Shown piece after piece: positions 8,750 to 17,300 of a DNA stretch of 64,000 nt (positions are counted from its first letter, which is position 1; the number at the start of each line of letters is the position of its first letter). A program made the translations under genes and the position numbers. The stretch is from NCBI GenBank assembly GCA_965212205.1, contig CBDBUX010000016.1, positions 62,001-126,000 on the forward strand, read 5' to 3'. The notes below the pieces were generated by a model that made no database searches, was not told the DNA's origin, and worked only from the letters and a program-made list of their open reading frames with translations. The DNA comes from JAHEJJ01 sp965212205 (GTDB lineage: Bacteria > Bacteroidota > Bacteroidia > Flavobacteriales > Flavobacteriaceae).

Positions 8750-9381
8750 GGGGTATCGCTTACCGATTTCCTTTTTTTCAGCGCGAGCCTGTATTCGGCC
8801 AGAATTATCTTGACATCGTCTACCATTTTGTTATTGATATCGGCTACCGAAGTGGCGTTGAACCCGAATTTAAGACCTCCATTTTCGTCCTCGTTCCTTC
8901 CCCTGAGGTTTCTTTCTTTATCTACAATAAATACATAAGGAGTACCGAGGTGTTCGTCTAGCACAAGATCTGTATTCAGCGCATTGAAGAGTTGTCGGAT
9001 CTCGGTTTCATTGGCATATACAAATTTCCATTTACGGGTATCGGCCAGGCTACTTAATTCCTTTTTCAGGGATTCTACTTTTTCTTCAGTCCCCTTGGGA
9101 ACTACCATCAGCATCTGGAAATCTGTGAACTCGTAGAAACGCTTGTATATTTTTTGGTTAAGGTTAAAGGCATTTGTTTTTTTAAGCTCGAGGTTTTCGC
9201 CTAAGAAACCCAGTATGCTGATCTTACCTGAGAACCGCTCCGGAGTATCGAACTTGTCCAATTCTCCAATGTTCTCTGTGATCACGGGAAGTCTTCCAAA
9301 ATTGGTAACCCCGCTGGCAAAAAAGAGATATACCACCAGAGGAAAGACAAACAAGATTATTAATACAAATTTCTTTTTCAC
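8746..9381 (-). CDS. Membrane-anchored Sco-like protein without cysteines
   Basis: A 211-residue protein with an N-terminal helix (about 5-23) and a soluble domain that looks like a thioredoxin-fold relative: SGKISILGFLG at the place of the first strand, a helix, FQMLMVVPKGTEEKV, and later LGTPYVFIVDKERNLRGR, which resembles the cis-proline end of the fold. No cysteine is present, so it cannot bind copper like Sco or act as an oxidoreductase. It is translationally coupled to sco. A role as a partner or scaffold in oxidase assembly is inferred from the position only. A terminator and a candidate -7 box lie immediately upstream. Confidence 0.85.
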   Translation of the reverse strand: MKKKFVLIILFVFPLVVYLFFASGVTNFGRLPVITENIGELDKFDTPERFSGKISILGFLGENLELKKTNAFNLNQKIYKRFYEFTDFQMLMVVPKGTEEKVESLKKELSSLADTRKWKFVYANETEIRQLFNALNTDLVLDEHLGTPYVFIVDKERNLRGRNEDENGGLKFGFNATSVADINNKMVDDVKIILAEYRLALKKRKSVSDTP

Positions 9382-9400
9382 CAGTATCTACACAATGCTG

Positions 9401-9408
9401 CAAAATTA
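9401..9408 (-). promoter_or_regulatory. Candidate -7 box for the Sco gene group
   Basis: On the minus strand these bases read TAATTTTG, matching the Bacteroidota -7 consensus TAnnTTTG. They sit in the T-rich tail of the terminator at 9404-9435 and only 20 bases before the ATG at 9381, so a transcript would have a leader of roughly ten bases. No TTG is seen at the expected -33 distance, so the assignment is tentative. Confidence 0.35.
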
Positions 9409-9435
9409 AAAAAGACGGTCCTGAAACCGTCTTTT
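9404..9435 (-). terminator. Rho-independent terminator after oxidase subunit IV gene
   Basis: A perfect 10-base inverted repeat (AAAAGACGGT at 9410-9419, ACCGTCTTTT at 9426-9435) with a 6-base loop. On the minus strand the hairpin ends in TTTTTTTAATTTT. It lies 18 bases after the stop of the subunit IV gene and 28 bases before the start of the Sco-like gene, so it separates the structural oxidase genes from the assembly genes or attenuates read-through. Confidence 0.85.
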
Positions 9436-9453
9436 AATAATGTTAATTCCTTA

Positions 9454-9837
9454 TTAGAAATCCCAGGTGACGAATCCGTCCCTGAAGACGATATAAATAT
9501 AGTCGGCCTCATACAGCAAGATAAAGATCAGGTAACTCACCAGGAAAATCGGGGTCCATACTATAGCTCTTCGCAGCGAACTTTTTTCGTCGCGCAAGTG
9601 CATAAAATCCCAGGCGATATAGTACGCCTTCACCAGGGTGAGTATGATAAAGATCCAGTTTAGAAGCTTCATCCCTATAAATGTATTGGATGTAAGCACA
9701 TCGGGTTTTGTGATTCCCAATCCTACTTCTACCGCGGTAACAATGGTAAGAAATACAAGTACGCCCCAGATCTTTTGGGTGTTCGACTTAAACTTGAGCA
9801 GGCCTCTGAAAATTTCGAGTTTATGTTCGTGCGCCAT
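9454..9837 (-). CDS. Cytochrome c oxidase subunit IV (prokaryotic type)
   Basis: A 127-residue protein with three membrane helices (about 22-42, 51-71 and 90-113) and short polar ends, which is the layout and size of the COX4_pro/CyoD family. It starts 15 bases after the large subunit III gene and is followed by a strong terminator, so it ends the subunit III operon. It is a small accessory subunit of the aa3 oxidase encoded at 41141-44064. Confidence 0.88.
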   Translation of the reverse strand: MAHEHKLEIFRGLLKFKSNTQKIWGVLVFLTIVTAVEVGLGITKPDVLTSNTFIGMKLLNWIFIILTLVKAYYIAWDFMHLRDEKSSLRRAIVWTPIFLVSYLIFILLYEADYIYIVFRDGFVTWDF

Positions 9838-9852
9838 ATACTAATCTTAAAT

Positions 9853-10827
9853 TTAAACCAGATAGAAAAATGTAAATACAAATACCCACACCAAATCTAC
9901 AAAGTGCCAGTACAAACCTACTTTCTCTACCATTTCATAATGGCCTCTTCTTTCGTAAGTACCCAGTATGATATTAAAAAATATGATAATATTGATCACC
10001 ACTCCTGAGAATACGTGGAAACCGTGAAATCCTGTGATAAAGAAGAAAAAGTCTGCAAACAAACGACTCCCATATTCATTGTGGACAAGGTTGGCTCCTT
10101 CTACTACTTCCTTGGCATCTTTGATCCTTGTGAGCGATTCTTCTCTGGTAAGAAGCAGTTTCTCTCCTTCTTCAGTAATAGTTTCTGTTCTTATTAAAAT
10201 ATTAGGATTTGCCAACAGCCCTTCGGTAACCTCATTAACAGAGAAAGAGGGTAATGCCTTATCCTGATAAAACCAAACACCATTTCTGCGCTCATGATCT
10301 ACTCTTTCACCAGGCAAGGTCTTGGCAAAATCTGCCAATGCTGCGCGTTCTCCTGTATCGGCTTTTACGAATTGGAGAATACGGCCGCCTTTAGTTTCGA
10401 TTGCACCATAGTCTCCTTTAATAAAGGTAGCCCATTCCCATGCCTGCGATCCTACGAAGATCGCCCCACCTATAATGGTAAGGAACATATAGAGAATAAC
10501 TTTCTTCTGTATCATTTTGTGGCCGGCATCTACCGCGAGCACCATTGTTACAGAAGACATGATCAGTATGAACGTCATAAACGCCACATAATACATCGGA
10601 TAATTACCGTGGAAAAAAGGAACGTGGGTGAATACCTCATCGGCGATGGGCCATGTCTCGATAAACTTAAATCGGGAAAAACCATATGAGGCCAGAAAGC
10701 CCGAAAAGGTAAGGGCATCTGAAACGATAAAGAACCACATCATCAGTTTGCCATAACTGGCATCCAATGGTCTGTTTCCGCCTCCCCATACGCGACCTTC
10801 CGAAGCAGTGGTAACCGATGTTTCCAT
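9853..10827 (-). CDS. Cytochrome c oxidase subunit III, long form with insertion
   Basis: A 324-residue heme-copper oxidase subunit III. The N-terminal half has helices at about 26-50, 76-98 and 108-128, followed by GSQAWEW. The C-terminal half has FITGFHGFHVFSG and a final HFVDLVWVFVFTFFYLV, typical of CtaE. Between them is an unusual hydrophilic insertion of about 110 residues (roughly 138-250), so the protein is clearly longer than the second copy encoded at 10921-11502. A promoter (10858-10885) precedes it. It probably works in the ACIII-aa3 supercomplex, with the insertion on one membrane face. Confidence 0.93.
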   Translation of the reverse strand: METSVTTASEGRVWGGGNRPLDASYGKLMMWFFIVSDALTFSGFLASYGFSRFKFIETWPIADEVFTHVPFFHGNYPMYYVAFMTFILIMSSVTMVLAVDAGHKMIQKKVILYMFLTIIGGAIFVGSQAWEWATFIKGDYGAIETKGGRILQFVKADTGERAALADFAKTLPGERVDHERRNGVWFYQDKALPSFSVNEVTEGLLANPNILIRTETITEEGEKLLLTREESLTRIKDAKEVVEGANLVHNEYGSRLFADFFFFITGFHGFHVFSGVVINIIIFFNIILGTYERRGHYEMVEKVGLYWHFVDLVWVFVFTFFYLV

Positions 10828-10857
10828 AAATTAAAGTTGGTGTTTGTTGATTATTGG

Positions 10858-10885
10858 CAAATTTACATTTTTTTACTACAAACAA
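10858..10885 (-). promoter_or_regulatory. Promoter of the long subunit III gene
   Basis: On the minus strand: TTG (10883-10885), 17 bases, then TAAATTTG (10858-10865), fitting the Bacteroidota housekeeping consensus (TTG ... TAnnTTTG). It lies 31 bases before the ATG at 10827. Confidence 0.65.
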
Positions 10886-10920
10886 AAGTGGATTTCTGTA
10901 AAACCCGAGAATTTTAGATT

Positions 10921-11502
10921 TTATCTATAGAAATAGAAAAACAAGACCAGGTACACCCACAACAGGTCTAAAAAATGCCAGAAGGTAGCGCCCAATTCCA
11001 TACCTAACATATCAGCGGCAGAATATTTCCCTCTTAGCTGGTTTATGAGCACTACCAAAAGTGAAATTAGTCCGGCCACTACATGCACTATATGTACGGC
11101 TGCAATAAGGAATATATAAGACATGGTAATGTTACTGCTGGGGCCGGTAAAATAATATCCTTGACCGATCAACTGCGAAAAACCAAAAAATTGTATAGCG
11201 ATAAATCCGATTCCCAGGATAAAAGTCAGCACTAACCACTTCGTACAATTAGCGTCCTGACCATTCTTCAAAGCTCTCTGAGCTAGAATATAAGAGAAAC
11301 TACTCAAAATGATCATCGCCGTACTATAGATGAAAGCCGAGGGCAAGGTAAAATCCTCGATCCAATCTTCTCTGGTGCTGCTTACGATATAGGCGCTGGT
11401 CCAACCGGCAAAACCCATAATCAAACTTGCCATTCCAAACCAGAGCATCATTTTCCTGGCCCTGGCATTTTTTTCTTTAGATGAGCTCTGTGTTACATTC
11501 AT
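10921..11502 (-). CDS. Cytochrome c oxidase subunit III, short form
   Basis: A 193-residue CtaE-family protein with five membrane helices (about 18-38, 53-73, 87-108, 128-152 and 171-192). The family features include MSYIFLIAAVHIVHVVAGL and the C-terminal GATFWHFLDLLWVYLVLFFY. The start is three bases after the stop of heme o synthase, so both are read from the promoter at 12461-12491. Having two adjacent subunit III genes, one short and one with an insertion, is a known arrangement in this family of bacteria; which one enters the mature complex cannot be read from sequence. Confidence 0.93.
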   Translation of the reverse strand: MNVTQSSSKEKNARARKMMLWFGMASLIMGFAGWTSAYIVSSTREDWIEDFTLPSAFIYSTAMIILSSFSYILAQRALKNGQDANCTKWLVLTFILGIGFIAIQFFGFSQLIGQGYYFTGPSSNITMSYIFLIAAVHIVHVVAGLISLLVVLINQLRGKYSAADMLGMELGATFWHFLDLLWVYLVLFFYFYR

Positions 11503-11505
11503 GTT

Positions 11506-12408
11506 TTAGTATAAAAATTTATCGAACACATAGGTAATTTGCATCAGGGTGATGTAACTCACACTGGCTATCATCAATCCCCTCGCGGATTTATTATCAC
11601 GTTTTTCAAATAATCTAAAAGCAAAATACAACATCACCAGTCCCATCAACAACACAATAACCGCTGCCGGAACAGACAAATGAAGGCGCCCTGTGATTCC
11701 AAATGCAGGAACGACCGAAATAATGATCATCCAAAAAGTATACATAATAATTTGCAGCGCCGTGCCTTTATCTTTTTTCCCTGTTGGCAACAATTTGAAA
11801 CCGGCTTTGCTATAGTCGTCATCCAGTATCCAGCCAAGTGCCCAGAAATGAGGAAACTGCCAGAAGAACTGTATCATAAACAAGGTACCTGGCTCTATGC
11901 CGAAATCATTTGTGGCAGCTACCCATCCGAGCATAAAAGGAATGGCTCCGGGAAATGCCCCCACAAATACAGCCAGAGGTGTTTTCGTCTTTAAGGGGGT
12001 ATAAACACAGGTATAAAGAAATATGGAAATAGCCCCAAACATTGCTGTCTTAGGACTTAGATAATAGAGCGATATCACTCCAAGAACAGTCATGATCGAG
12101 GCGATGAGCAGCGCGATGTTCGGCCTCATTCTTCCCGAGGCAACAGGTCTGTTCCTTGTACGGTTCATCAACGCATCGAGATCGCGTTCGATGACCTGAT
12201 TAAATGCATTAGATGCGCCTACCATACAGTACCCGCCGAAGCCCAGCAACAAAAGTGATATCAGCTCGATCTCGTATGCACCTAACAAATAGCCCGCAAT
12301 TGAAGAAAACACAACACTTATGGCCAGTCGGGCCTTTGTAATCTCCTTAAAGTCGGTAAATACAGCAGTAAGAGAATTGCTTTTTACCGAATTCAATGCG
12401 GTTTTCAT
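11506..12408 (-). CDS. ctaB: Protoheme IX farnesyltransferase (heme o synthase)
   Basis: A 300-residue UbiA-family prenyltransferase with about nine membrane helices. It carries the first aspartate-rich motif NQVIERDLDALMNRTRNRP and the second region WILDDDYSKAGFKLLP. It converts heme b to heme o using farnesyl diphosphate, the first step of heme a synthesis for the aa3 oxidase. No ctaA (heme a synthase) is visible in the window. It is the first gene of an operon with the short subunit III gene, with a clear promoter 53 bases before the start. Confidence 0.95.
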   Translation of the reverse strand: MKTALNSVKSNSLTAVFTDFKEITKARLAISVVFSSIAGYLLGAYEIELISLLLLGFGGYCMVGASNAFNQVIERDLDALMNRTRNRPVASGRMRPNIALLIASIMTVLGVISLYYLSPKTAMFGAISIFLYTCVYTPLKTKTPLAVFVGAFPGAIPFMLGWVAATNDFGIEPGTLFMIQFFWQFPHFWALGWILDDDYSKAGFKLLPTGKKDKGTALQIIMYTFWMIIISVVPAFGITGRLHLSVPAAVIVLLMGLVMLYFAFRLFEKRDNKSARGLMIASVSYITLMQITYVFDKFLY

Positions 12409-12460
12409 CAGGTATGGATTTCGTCTAAATCCCGACAGTCATGGTCCGGGAAATGGCATG

Positions 12461-12491
12461 CAAAGATAAGGCCCGGTTAAAACTCTTGCAA
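12461..12491 (-). promoter_or_regulatory. Promoter of the ctaB operon
   Basis: On the minus strand: TTG (12489-12491), a 20-base spacer, then TATCTTTG (12461-12468), a good match to the Bacteroidota -33/-7 consensus. It lies between the terminator of tonB and the ctaB start. Confidence 0.7.
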
Positions 12492-12554
12492 CGAAATAAT
12501 GGCGTTTATCCTAGAAATAATAAAGTGCTCTTTATGTTTTTGAATCCGAGAAGC

Positions 12555-12583
12555 AAAAAAAAACCCGGTAGTTGTCTACCGGG
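12555..12583 (-). terminator. Rho-independent terminator of tonB
   Basis: Inverted repeat CCCGGTAG (12564-12571) / CTACCGGG (12576-12583) with a 4-base loop, followed on the minus strand by nine T (A run 12555-12563). It starts 22 bases after the tonB stop. Confidence 0.9.
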
Positions 12584-12604
12584 CTATAAATTTCTTGTGG
12601 ACTC

Positions 12605-13309
12605 TTATTGCAATTTAAAGGTGATCGGAATACTGAAAGGTACCCTTACAGCGCGTCCCCTTTGCTTACCTGGTGTCATCTTTGGAAGTTTTTCGATAAT
12701 CCTCAAAGCTTCGGCTTCCAGATTCTTATCCGGGCCCCTATAACGGATATTGCCTATCGAACCATCTTTCTGGATCGTAAACATCACATTTACCCGACCC
12801 TGGATTCCCATTTCCTGTGCGATCTCAGGATAACGGAAGTTTTTCCTGATATGCTTCTGCATCATCTCGTTAAAGCAGGCTCTTTTGTCTTTTGCTCCTT
12901 CGCATCCCGGGAAAATCGGCACATCTTCGATAACTGCAAAAGGTACATCGATATCCTCATCCATTTCGTCTACCTCAACATCTTCTACCTCTATAACCTC
13001 TTCCTCCTGGCTGGTTTCAGTAGATTCGATAACTGTTTCTTCCACTTCCTCTTCATCTTCCACAACCTCGATAACTTCAGGTGCTGCAGGCGGTGGTGGT
13101 GGTGGTGGAGTTTTTATCTGTTCGGTCATCGGCACTTCCTCATCCAATGAATCTTCAACATTCATTGAGATGTCATATTCACTAGTCTTGTCGTAAGTCT
13201 TCCACTCCAGAGCGCCATAAACCAACGCCATTACCAAGGCCAGACCCAGCACGAAATATAGACTGCTATTCTTTCTCAGGTCTGCTTTTGGGTTCTTTTT
13301 CAGTTCCAT
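12605..13309 (-). CDS. TonB-family energy transducer with acidic linker
   Basis: A 234-residue TonB protein with a short basic cytoplasmic start, a membrane helix (about 17-34), a run of seven prolines near residue 68, and then a linker dominated by Glu, Asp and Val (about 80-125) instead of the usual Pro-Glu/Pro-Lys repeats. The C-terminal TonB domain (about 135-234) contains the Bacteroidota-typical FPGCEGAKDKRACFNEMM with a cysteine pair, the GRVNVMFTIQKDGSI strand and a final VPFSIPITFKLQ. It couples the proton motive force to outer-membrane receptors. It has its own terminator and probably shares transcripts with vanZ and gcvH upstream. Confidence 0.93.
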   Translation of the reverse strand: MELKKNPKADLRKNSSLYFVLGLALVMALVYGALEWKTYDKTSEYDISMNVEDSLDEEVPMTEQIKTPPPPPPPAAPEVIEVVEDEEEVEETVIESTETSQEEEVIEVEDVEVDEMDEDIDVPFAVIEDVPIFPGCEGAKDKRACFNEMMQKHIRKNFRYPEIAQEMGIQGRVNVMFTIQKDGSIGNIRYRGPDKNLEAEALRIIEKLPKMTPGKQRGRAVRVPFSIPITFKLQ

Positions 13310-13362
13310 ATTATTTCGATTTAATCTTCGCTAATTTAACTATTAATTTAATAAAAAAGCAA

Positions 13363-13764
13363 CTAATCCCGCCAATTTAAACCCCATTTAACGGAAAACA
13401 GGTATTTTACAAGGATCAGACCCAGGATTACCCCTATAAAATTGGCCATAAAATCGAGAACCTCTCCGCTACGATCATAGGTCATAAAATACTGTAAATA
13501 TTCGATGATCAATCCGAAAATCGTCATGAAAACAGCGGTATAAATCATGACTTTTGTGAGCGTTATTCTGCCAGCGGTCCGTTCACGAACAAAGAAACAC
13601 GCCAGTATACTTCCAACAAAGTAAAAGGTGAAATGCACCACTTTGTCTAAATGGGGTATCTCTAATGGTAGCCCCCCATATTCCGAAAAACTGGCCAGGC
13701 TCAAATATGTAATAAGAAACATCCAGGCGAAGAACGCAAGGGTGTATTTGTAAGATTTAAGCAC
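13363..13764 (-). CDS. VanZ-like family membrane protein
   Basis: A 133-residue protein with four membrane helices and the VanZ-like layout: a first helix followed by a short loop with LDKVVHFTFYFVG, and a conserved acidic segment FGLIIEYLQYF in helix 3, then VLDFMANFIGVILG. The start overlaps gcvH by 8 bases, so translation is coupled. The family is named after a teicoplanin-resistance accessory protein, but this genomic pairing with gcvH and sprA gives no reason to infer resistance; the function is unknown. Confidence 0.85.
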   Translation of the reverse strand: MLKSYKYTLAFFAWMFLITYLSLASFSEYGGLPLEIPHLDKVVHFTFYFVGSILACFFVRERTAGRITLTKVMIYTAVFMTIFGLIIEYLQYFMTYDRSGEVLDFMANFIGVILGLILVKYLFSVKWGLNWRD

Positions 13765-14137
13765 CTATTAATTCCTTGTACTGCTGGTCGGTAAGTAAAT
13801 CGGAAACCTCTTCCGGATTTTGGATTTTGATCTTGATCATCCAACCCTCGCCATAAGGATCGGAATTTACAATTTCGGGAGCGTCTTCCAGGGATTCGTT
13901 GAATTCGATAATCTCTCCGGCCAAAGGAAGGAATAAGTCCGAAACGGTCTTTACAGCCTCAACCGTGCCAAATACTTCTTCTCTCTCGAGCGACTCATCA
14001 AGTGTTTCAACTTCCACATAAACGATATCACCGAGTTCGCCCTGGGCAAAATCAGTGATTCCCACTGTCGCAATATCACCTTCTATACGGATCCATTCGT
14101 GATCCTTGGTATACTTTAATTCGGCAGGAATTTCCAT
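13757..14137 (-). CDS. gcvH: Glycine cleavage system H protein
   Basis: A 126-residue lipoyl carrier protein of normal length. The lipoylated lysine is K63 in GTVEAVKTVSDL, and the family start KYTKDHEWIRIEG and the late YGEGWMIKIK segment are present. It shuttles the aminomethyl group between the P, T and L proteins of glycine cleavage; none of those genes is in the window. A promoter lies 66 bases upstream, and vanZ overlaps the 3' end. Confidence 0.97.
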   Translation of the reverse strand: MEIPAELKYTKDHEWIRIEGDIATVGITDFAQGELGDIVYVEVETLDESLEREEVFGTVEAVKTVSDLFLPLAGEIIEFNESLEDAPEIVNSDPYGEGWMIKIKIQNPEEVSDLLTDQQYKELIGA

Positions 14138-14202
14138 GCTTTATGAATTGATTTGTGTTTCGGAATGTGTCTTTTACAGTGCACTATCCCAATTGTTGCC
14201 AG

Positions 14203-14233
14203 CAAATGTAAGGGATAATGATAAGGTTTTCAA
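14203..14233 (-). promoter_or_regulatory. Promoter of the gcvH-vanZ-tonB group
   Basis: On the minus strand: TTG (14231-14233), a 20-base spacer, TACATTTG (14203-14210). The element directly follows the sprA terminator and is the only such match before gcvH. Confidence 0.7.
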
Positions 14234-14235
14234 AT

Positions 14236-14264
14236 AAAAAAGACAGCGAAAAATTTGTCGCTGT
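14236..14264 (-). terminator. Rho-independent terminator of sprA
   Basis: Inverted repeat ACAGCGA (14243-14249) / TCGCTGT (14258-14264) with an 8-base loop; on the minus strand the hairpin is followed by CTTTTTT. It lies 40 bases after the sprA stop. Confidence 0.8.
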
Positions 14265-14303
14265 TTCCGTCTTCTGGTCTATGGAAATGACTTAATAGAA
14301 CTA

Positions 14304-17300
14304 CTAATTTCCAAAATTATATCGCAATGTAAAACCGGTATTTATTGTGGTTTGTGGAAAGGCAGTTGAGACTGCAAATTTGGAGAAAGAGTGATCATAA
14401 AAGAAGAGCGCATTCAGGTTTTTACTCAGAGCATAGTCGGCCGTAAACTTAATCGAAAGTAAGTTTTGTCCTGAAGTGATCTGATTGCTGTCGATATCCA
14501 GATTCCTTATGATGGTGATATTATCGCGAAGAGATACATCGGCTTTTAAATTGAGATCGCCTTTTAAGCGTTGTTTTTCTCCGGCGATACGGGTCACCAC
14601 TTTTACATCCTTAAACCGGTAACCCAATCCTACTGTATATTCCTTCCCATTGATTTCGGTCAATAAGGAGTTGTCGAAACTAAGCGAAAGGGCCCTGTCT
14701 GTGCGGACCTCGGCCAGTACGCTCATCGAATTGGCCATTTCAAAATCGATTCGCATCAGTGGGTTGAACTGGTCTGTGAGCACTACATTGTTGATGATTT
14801 GCTCAGGGAGAATATCCTGATTCTCGGCATTATAGGGTGGTAATCCATCATTGATGAGCTGTTGTCGTTCCAGGTTGGTCTGAAACAGGTTTACACTGTA
14901 ACTGGCACGGTAGCCATGGCTGAGTGAAAAGCGCTTAAATTTTTTCCTAAACCACTTATTCTTCATCAGACCGGTATATTTTATATTCCAATTCGGAAGT
15001 GGGATATCTCTAAAAGCACTCAGGTTTACACGGTTAACATCCTGGCCACCGTAGGCGGCAAAGAAGGCTGGTAAAAGCACATCCTGGTTAGTCTTGCCAT
15101 AGCGTATCGGGAAGCCGTCTGCATCTACACCTTCGTCGGGCAATCCTTGTTCGGTGATGAGCCTGTTGGCAATAGTAATGCGGTTGTCTTTGAAAGCATC
15201 AAAAGTACTGGAGGTCAGTTCATCACTCTTGCTGAATGAGGTGCCTATCAATATTGTCGAAATACTAAAATTCCCTGAATTAAATGGTGTAAGTGGAATA
15301 TATTCGCCATTCTCCACTCTATAGTTCTCCTGGAACGATCTGAGCGATTGACGATCGGCTACTATATCGATGGTCAGATCCGATACGGGTTGTGCTGTAG
15401 CTGTAATATTCAACTGTTTATTGGTTCGCCTGGTAAATTGTTCATTAAACTCGGGGAAAACCGTTAGCCAGCCGTTCCTGGCCGCCTCAAAACGGACATC
15501 AGCCTGGCTTCCGAATACAAAACCAAGGCTGGGACGAGTTGTACCGATAAATCCGAGCGACTGGGTATATCCCGGCAATACCTGACCACTGTTTTGACTA
15601 TAATTAACATTAAGTCTTTTTACCATGGTCACTATATCGATCAGAGTATTTACAGCCGGACTGGTTTTACCCTTGCTTTTCTTCTGCTTCCCATCGGCCG
15701 GATTGCCGGCTTTGTCTACCCTGACTTCAATATCATCGCCTTTTCCCTCGCGTTTTTTAAGGCCTATGATATCGTAAAAACGCGGCATACTTAAGGCTGC
15801 CGTTATTGTATGCGTACTGGCATTCTGGACAGTGTTAATGTCTTCGCCCGTTACTTCCCGGATCGCATCTCCACCTCTTTGCCAGTCGAAATTAGCCGTA
15901 TAGGTGTACTGGGTATTGATAAAATCCAGAAAAGGGATTTTATTAAAAGGAATGTCGTAATTCAACTGGAACTGTTGGGCATGACGGTTGGGTTCCCCAA
16001 CATCGAAGAATCCATCCCAAATCCCCAGTTCAGGGTTTATATCCGAATCGGGGTTGCCGGCTTCCGTGAAATAGTTTCGTACGATCCTGTTATTCGACGA
16101 AGTGAGGTTTAAACGAAGTGATTTAGACAGGCTATAGTTCAGCGCATATTGCCAGTTAAAGAGATAGTTCCGCTGTTGCAACAATGGTAATTCGAGGCGT
16201 TCTACACCAGGCTCCAGCACGTCTCTGAAACGTTGCTGATTGAATTGCCGATTTATGTCGGACTGAACCGATAGGCTTGCGGGCAATAGATTGAAATTTA
16301 AATCTTTTAGCCATTGCCAATAGCGACTTCTAAAAATGGAATCATTCTTTTGAAAAGGTTCAACCGTGGCTGGTTTAAAATTATAATTGTAAACAAATCC
16401 GGTTTGAACGCCCTGATCCTGGAGCTCAGCGACTTCAAAATCACGATGATCGGTCTCGTTGTAGGAATAGTTAAAAGTGAAATTTTCGATATCGTAGAAA
16501 TGCTCCTCAGCCTCCTGGTTCCGGTTCTTACGAACCCCGATAAAATTAATACTAGTTCTCTTGGTATAGTCTTCAGCCTGCTCTTTAATGGCTTCGGCTT
16601 CAGCGGGTGTATCAGCCGCATCGATACGGTCTTCGAGCTTCAGGTCGTCGTAAACCGGGTCGAATTCGGGAGTGATCAACTGTTCGGCGATACCATAGTT
16701 AAAAGGGATCTGGATATTCCATTTTTTAGGCAGAAGCTGACCTATCTCCACATTAGTCACTACATCATAATTGATCGCATCCTCTCTTAATCGTTCATTT
16801 GGTCTTTGATTGATCGCCCCGAAACCAGAAGTACTGAGTCCGCCGGTAGCAGAAACATTGGCAAAATCGGCGATATTGGCATCCATGGAAGCAGTGGCTG
16901 CCCATCCACCATCATTATCAAATCCTGCAAGCCTTAGTTCATTAAACCATACCTCGGCCCGGGCGGGGAGATCATCGATATTTTTTACCCCTACCATTAT
17001 GCTACGAATACTGCCCAGCGAAGGATTTCCTCTTATACCAATTCGAATCTGACCCAGCGTTCTCGGTGCGAATTCGTCGACCTGTACCGGTTCCCCTCCG
17101 ATAATTTCATAATAAACCAAACCGCCAAGTGTTTGATCTACGATACCTTGTGATTTTATCTTCCTGAGGTCGGCCAGGACCACATCCAATTCATTGACTG
17201 AAGGCCAGATGATATCAGGTGAGGTAGACCCAAAGGGAGTGAATTCCAGGGGAACTTCAATCTGATAAAAGTTATCGGTAAAATCTGTACCCATTCGCAG

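Noticed and set aside
12885..13196. Plus-strand Ser/Thr-rich open frame
   Set aside because: It is the antisense of the acidic TonB linker; low-complexity composition explains the open frame.
13363..13764. VanZ-like gene as an antibiotic-resistance gene
   Set aside because: The family is broad, no other glycopeptide-resistance gene is present, and the gene is coupled to gcvH.
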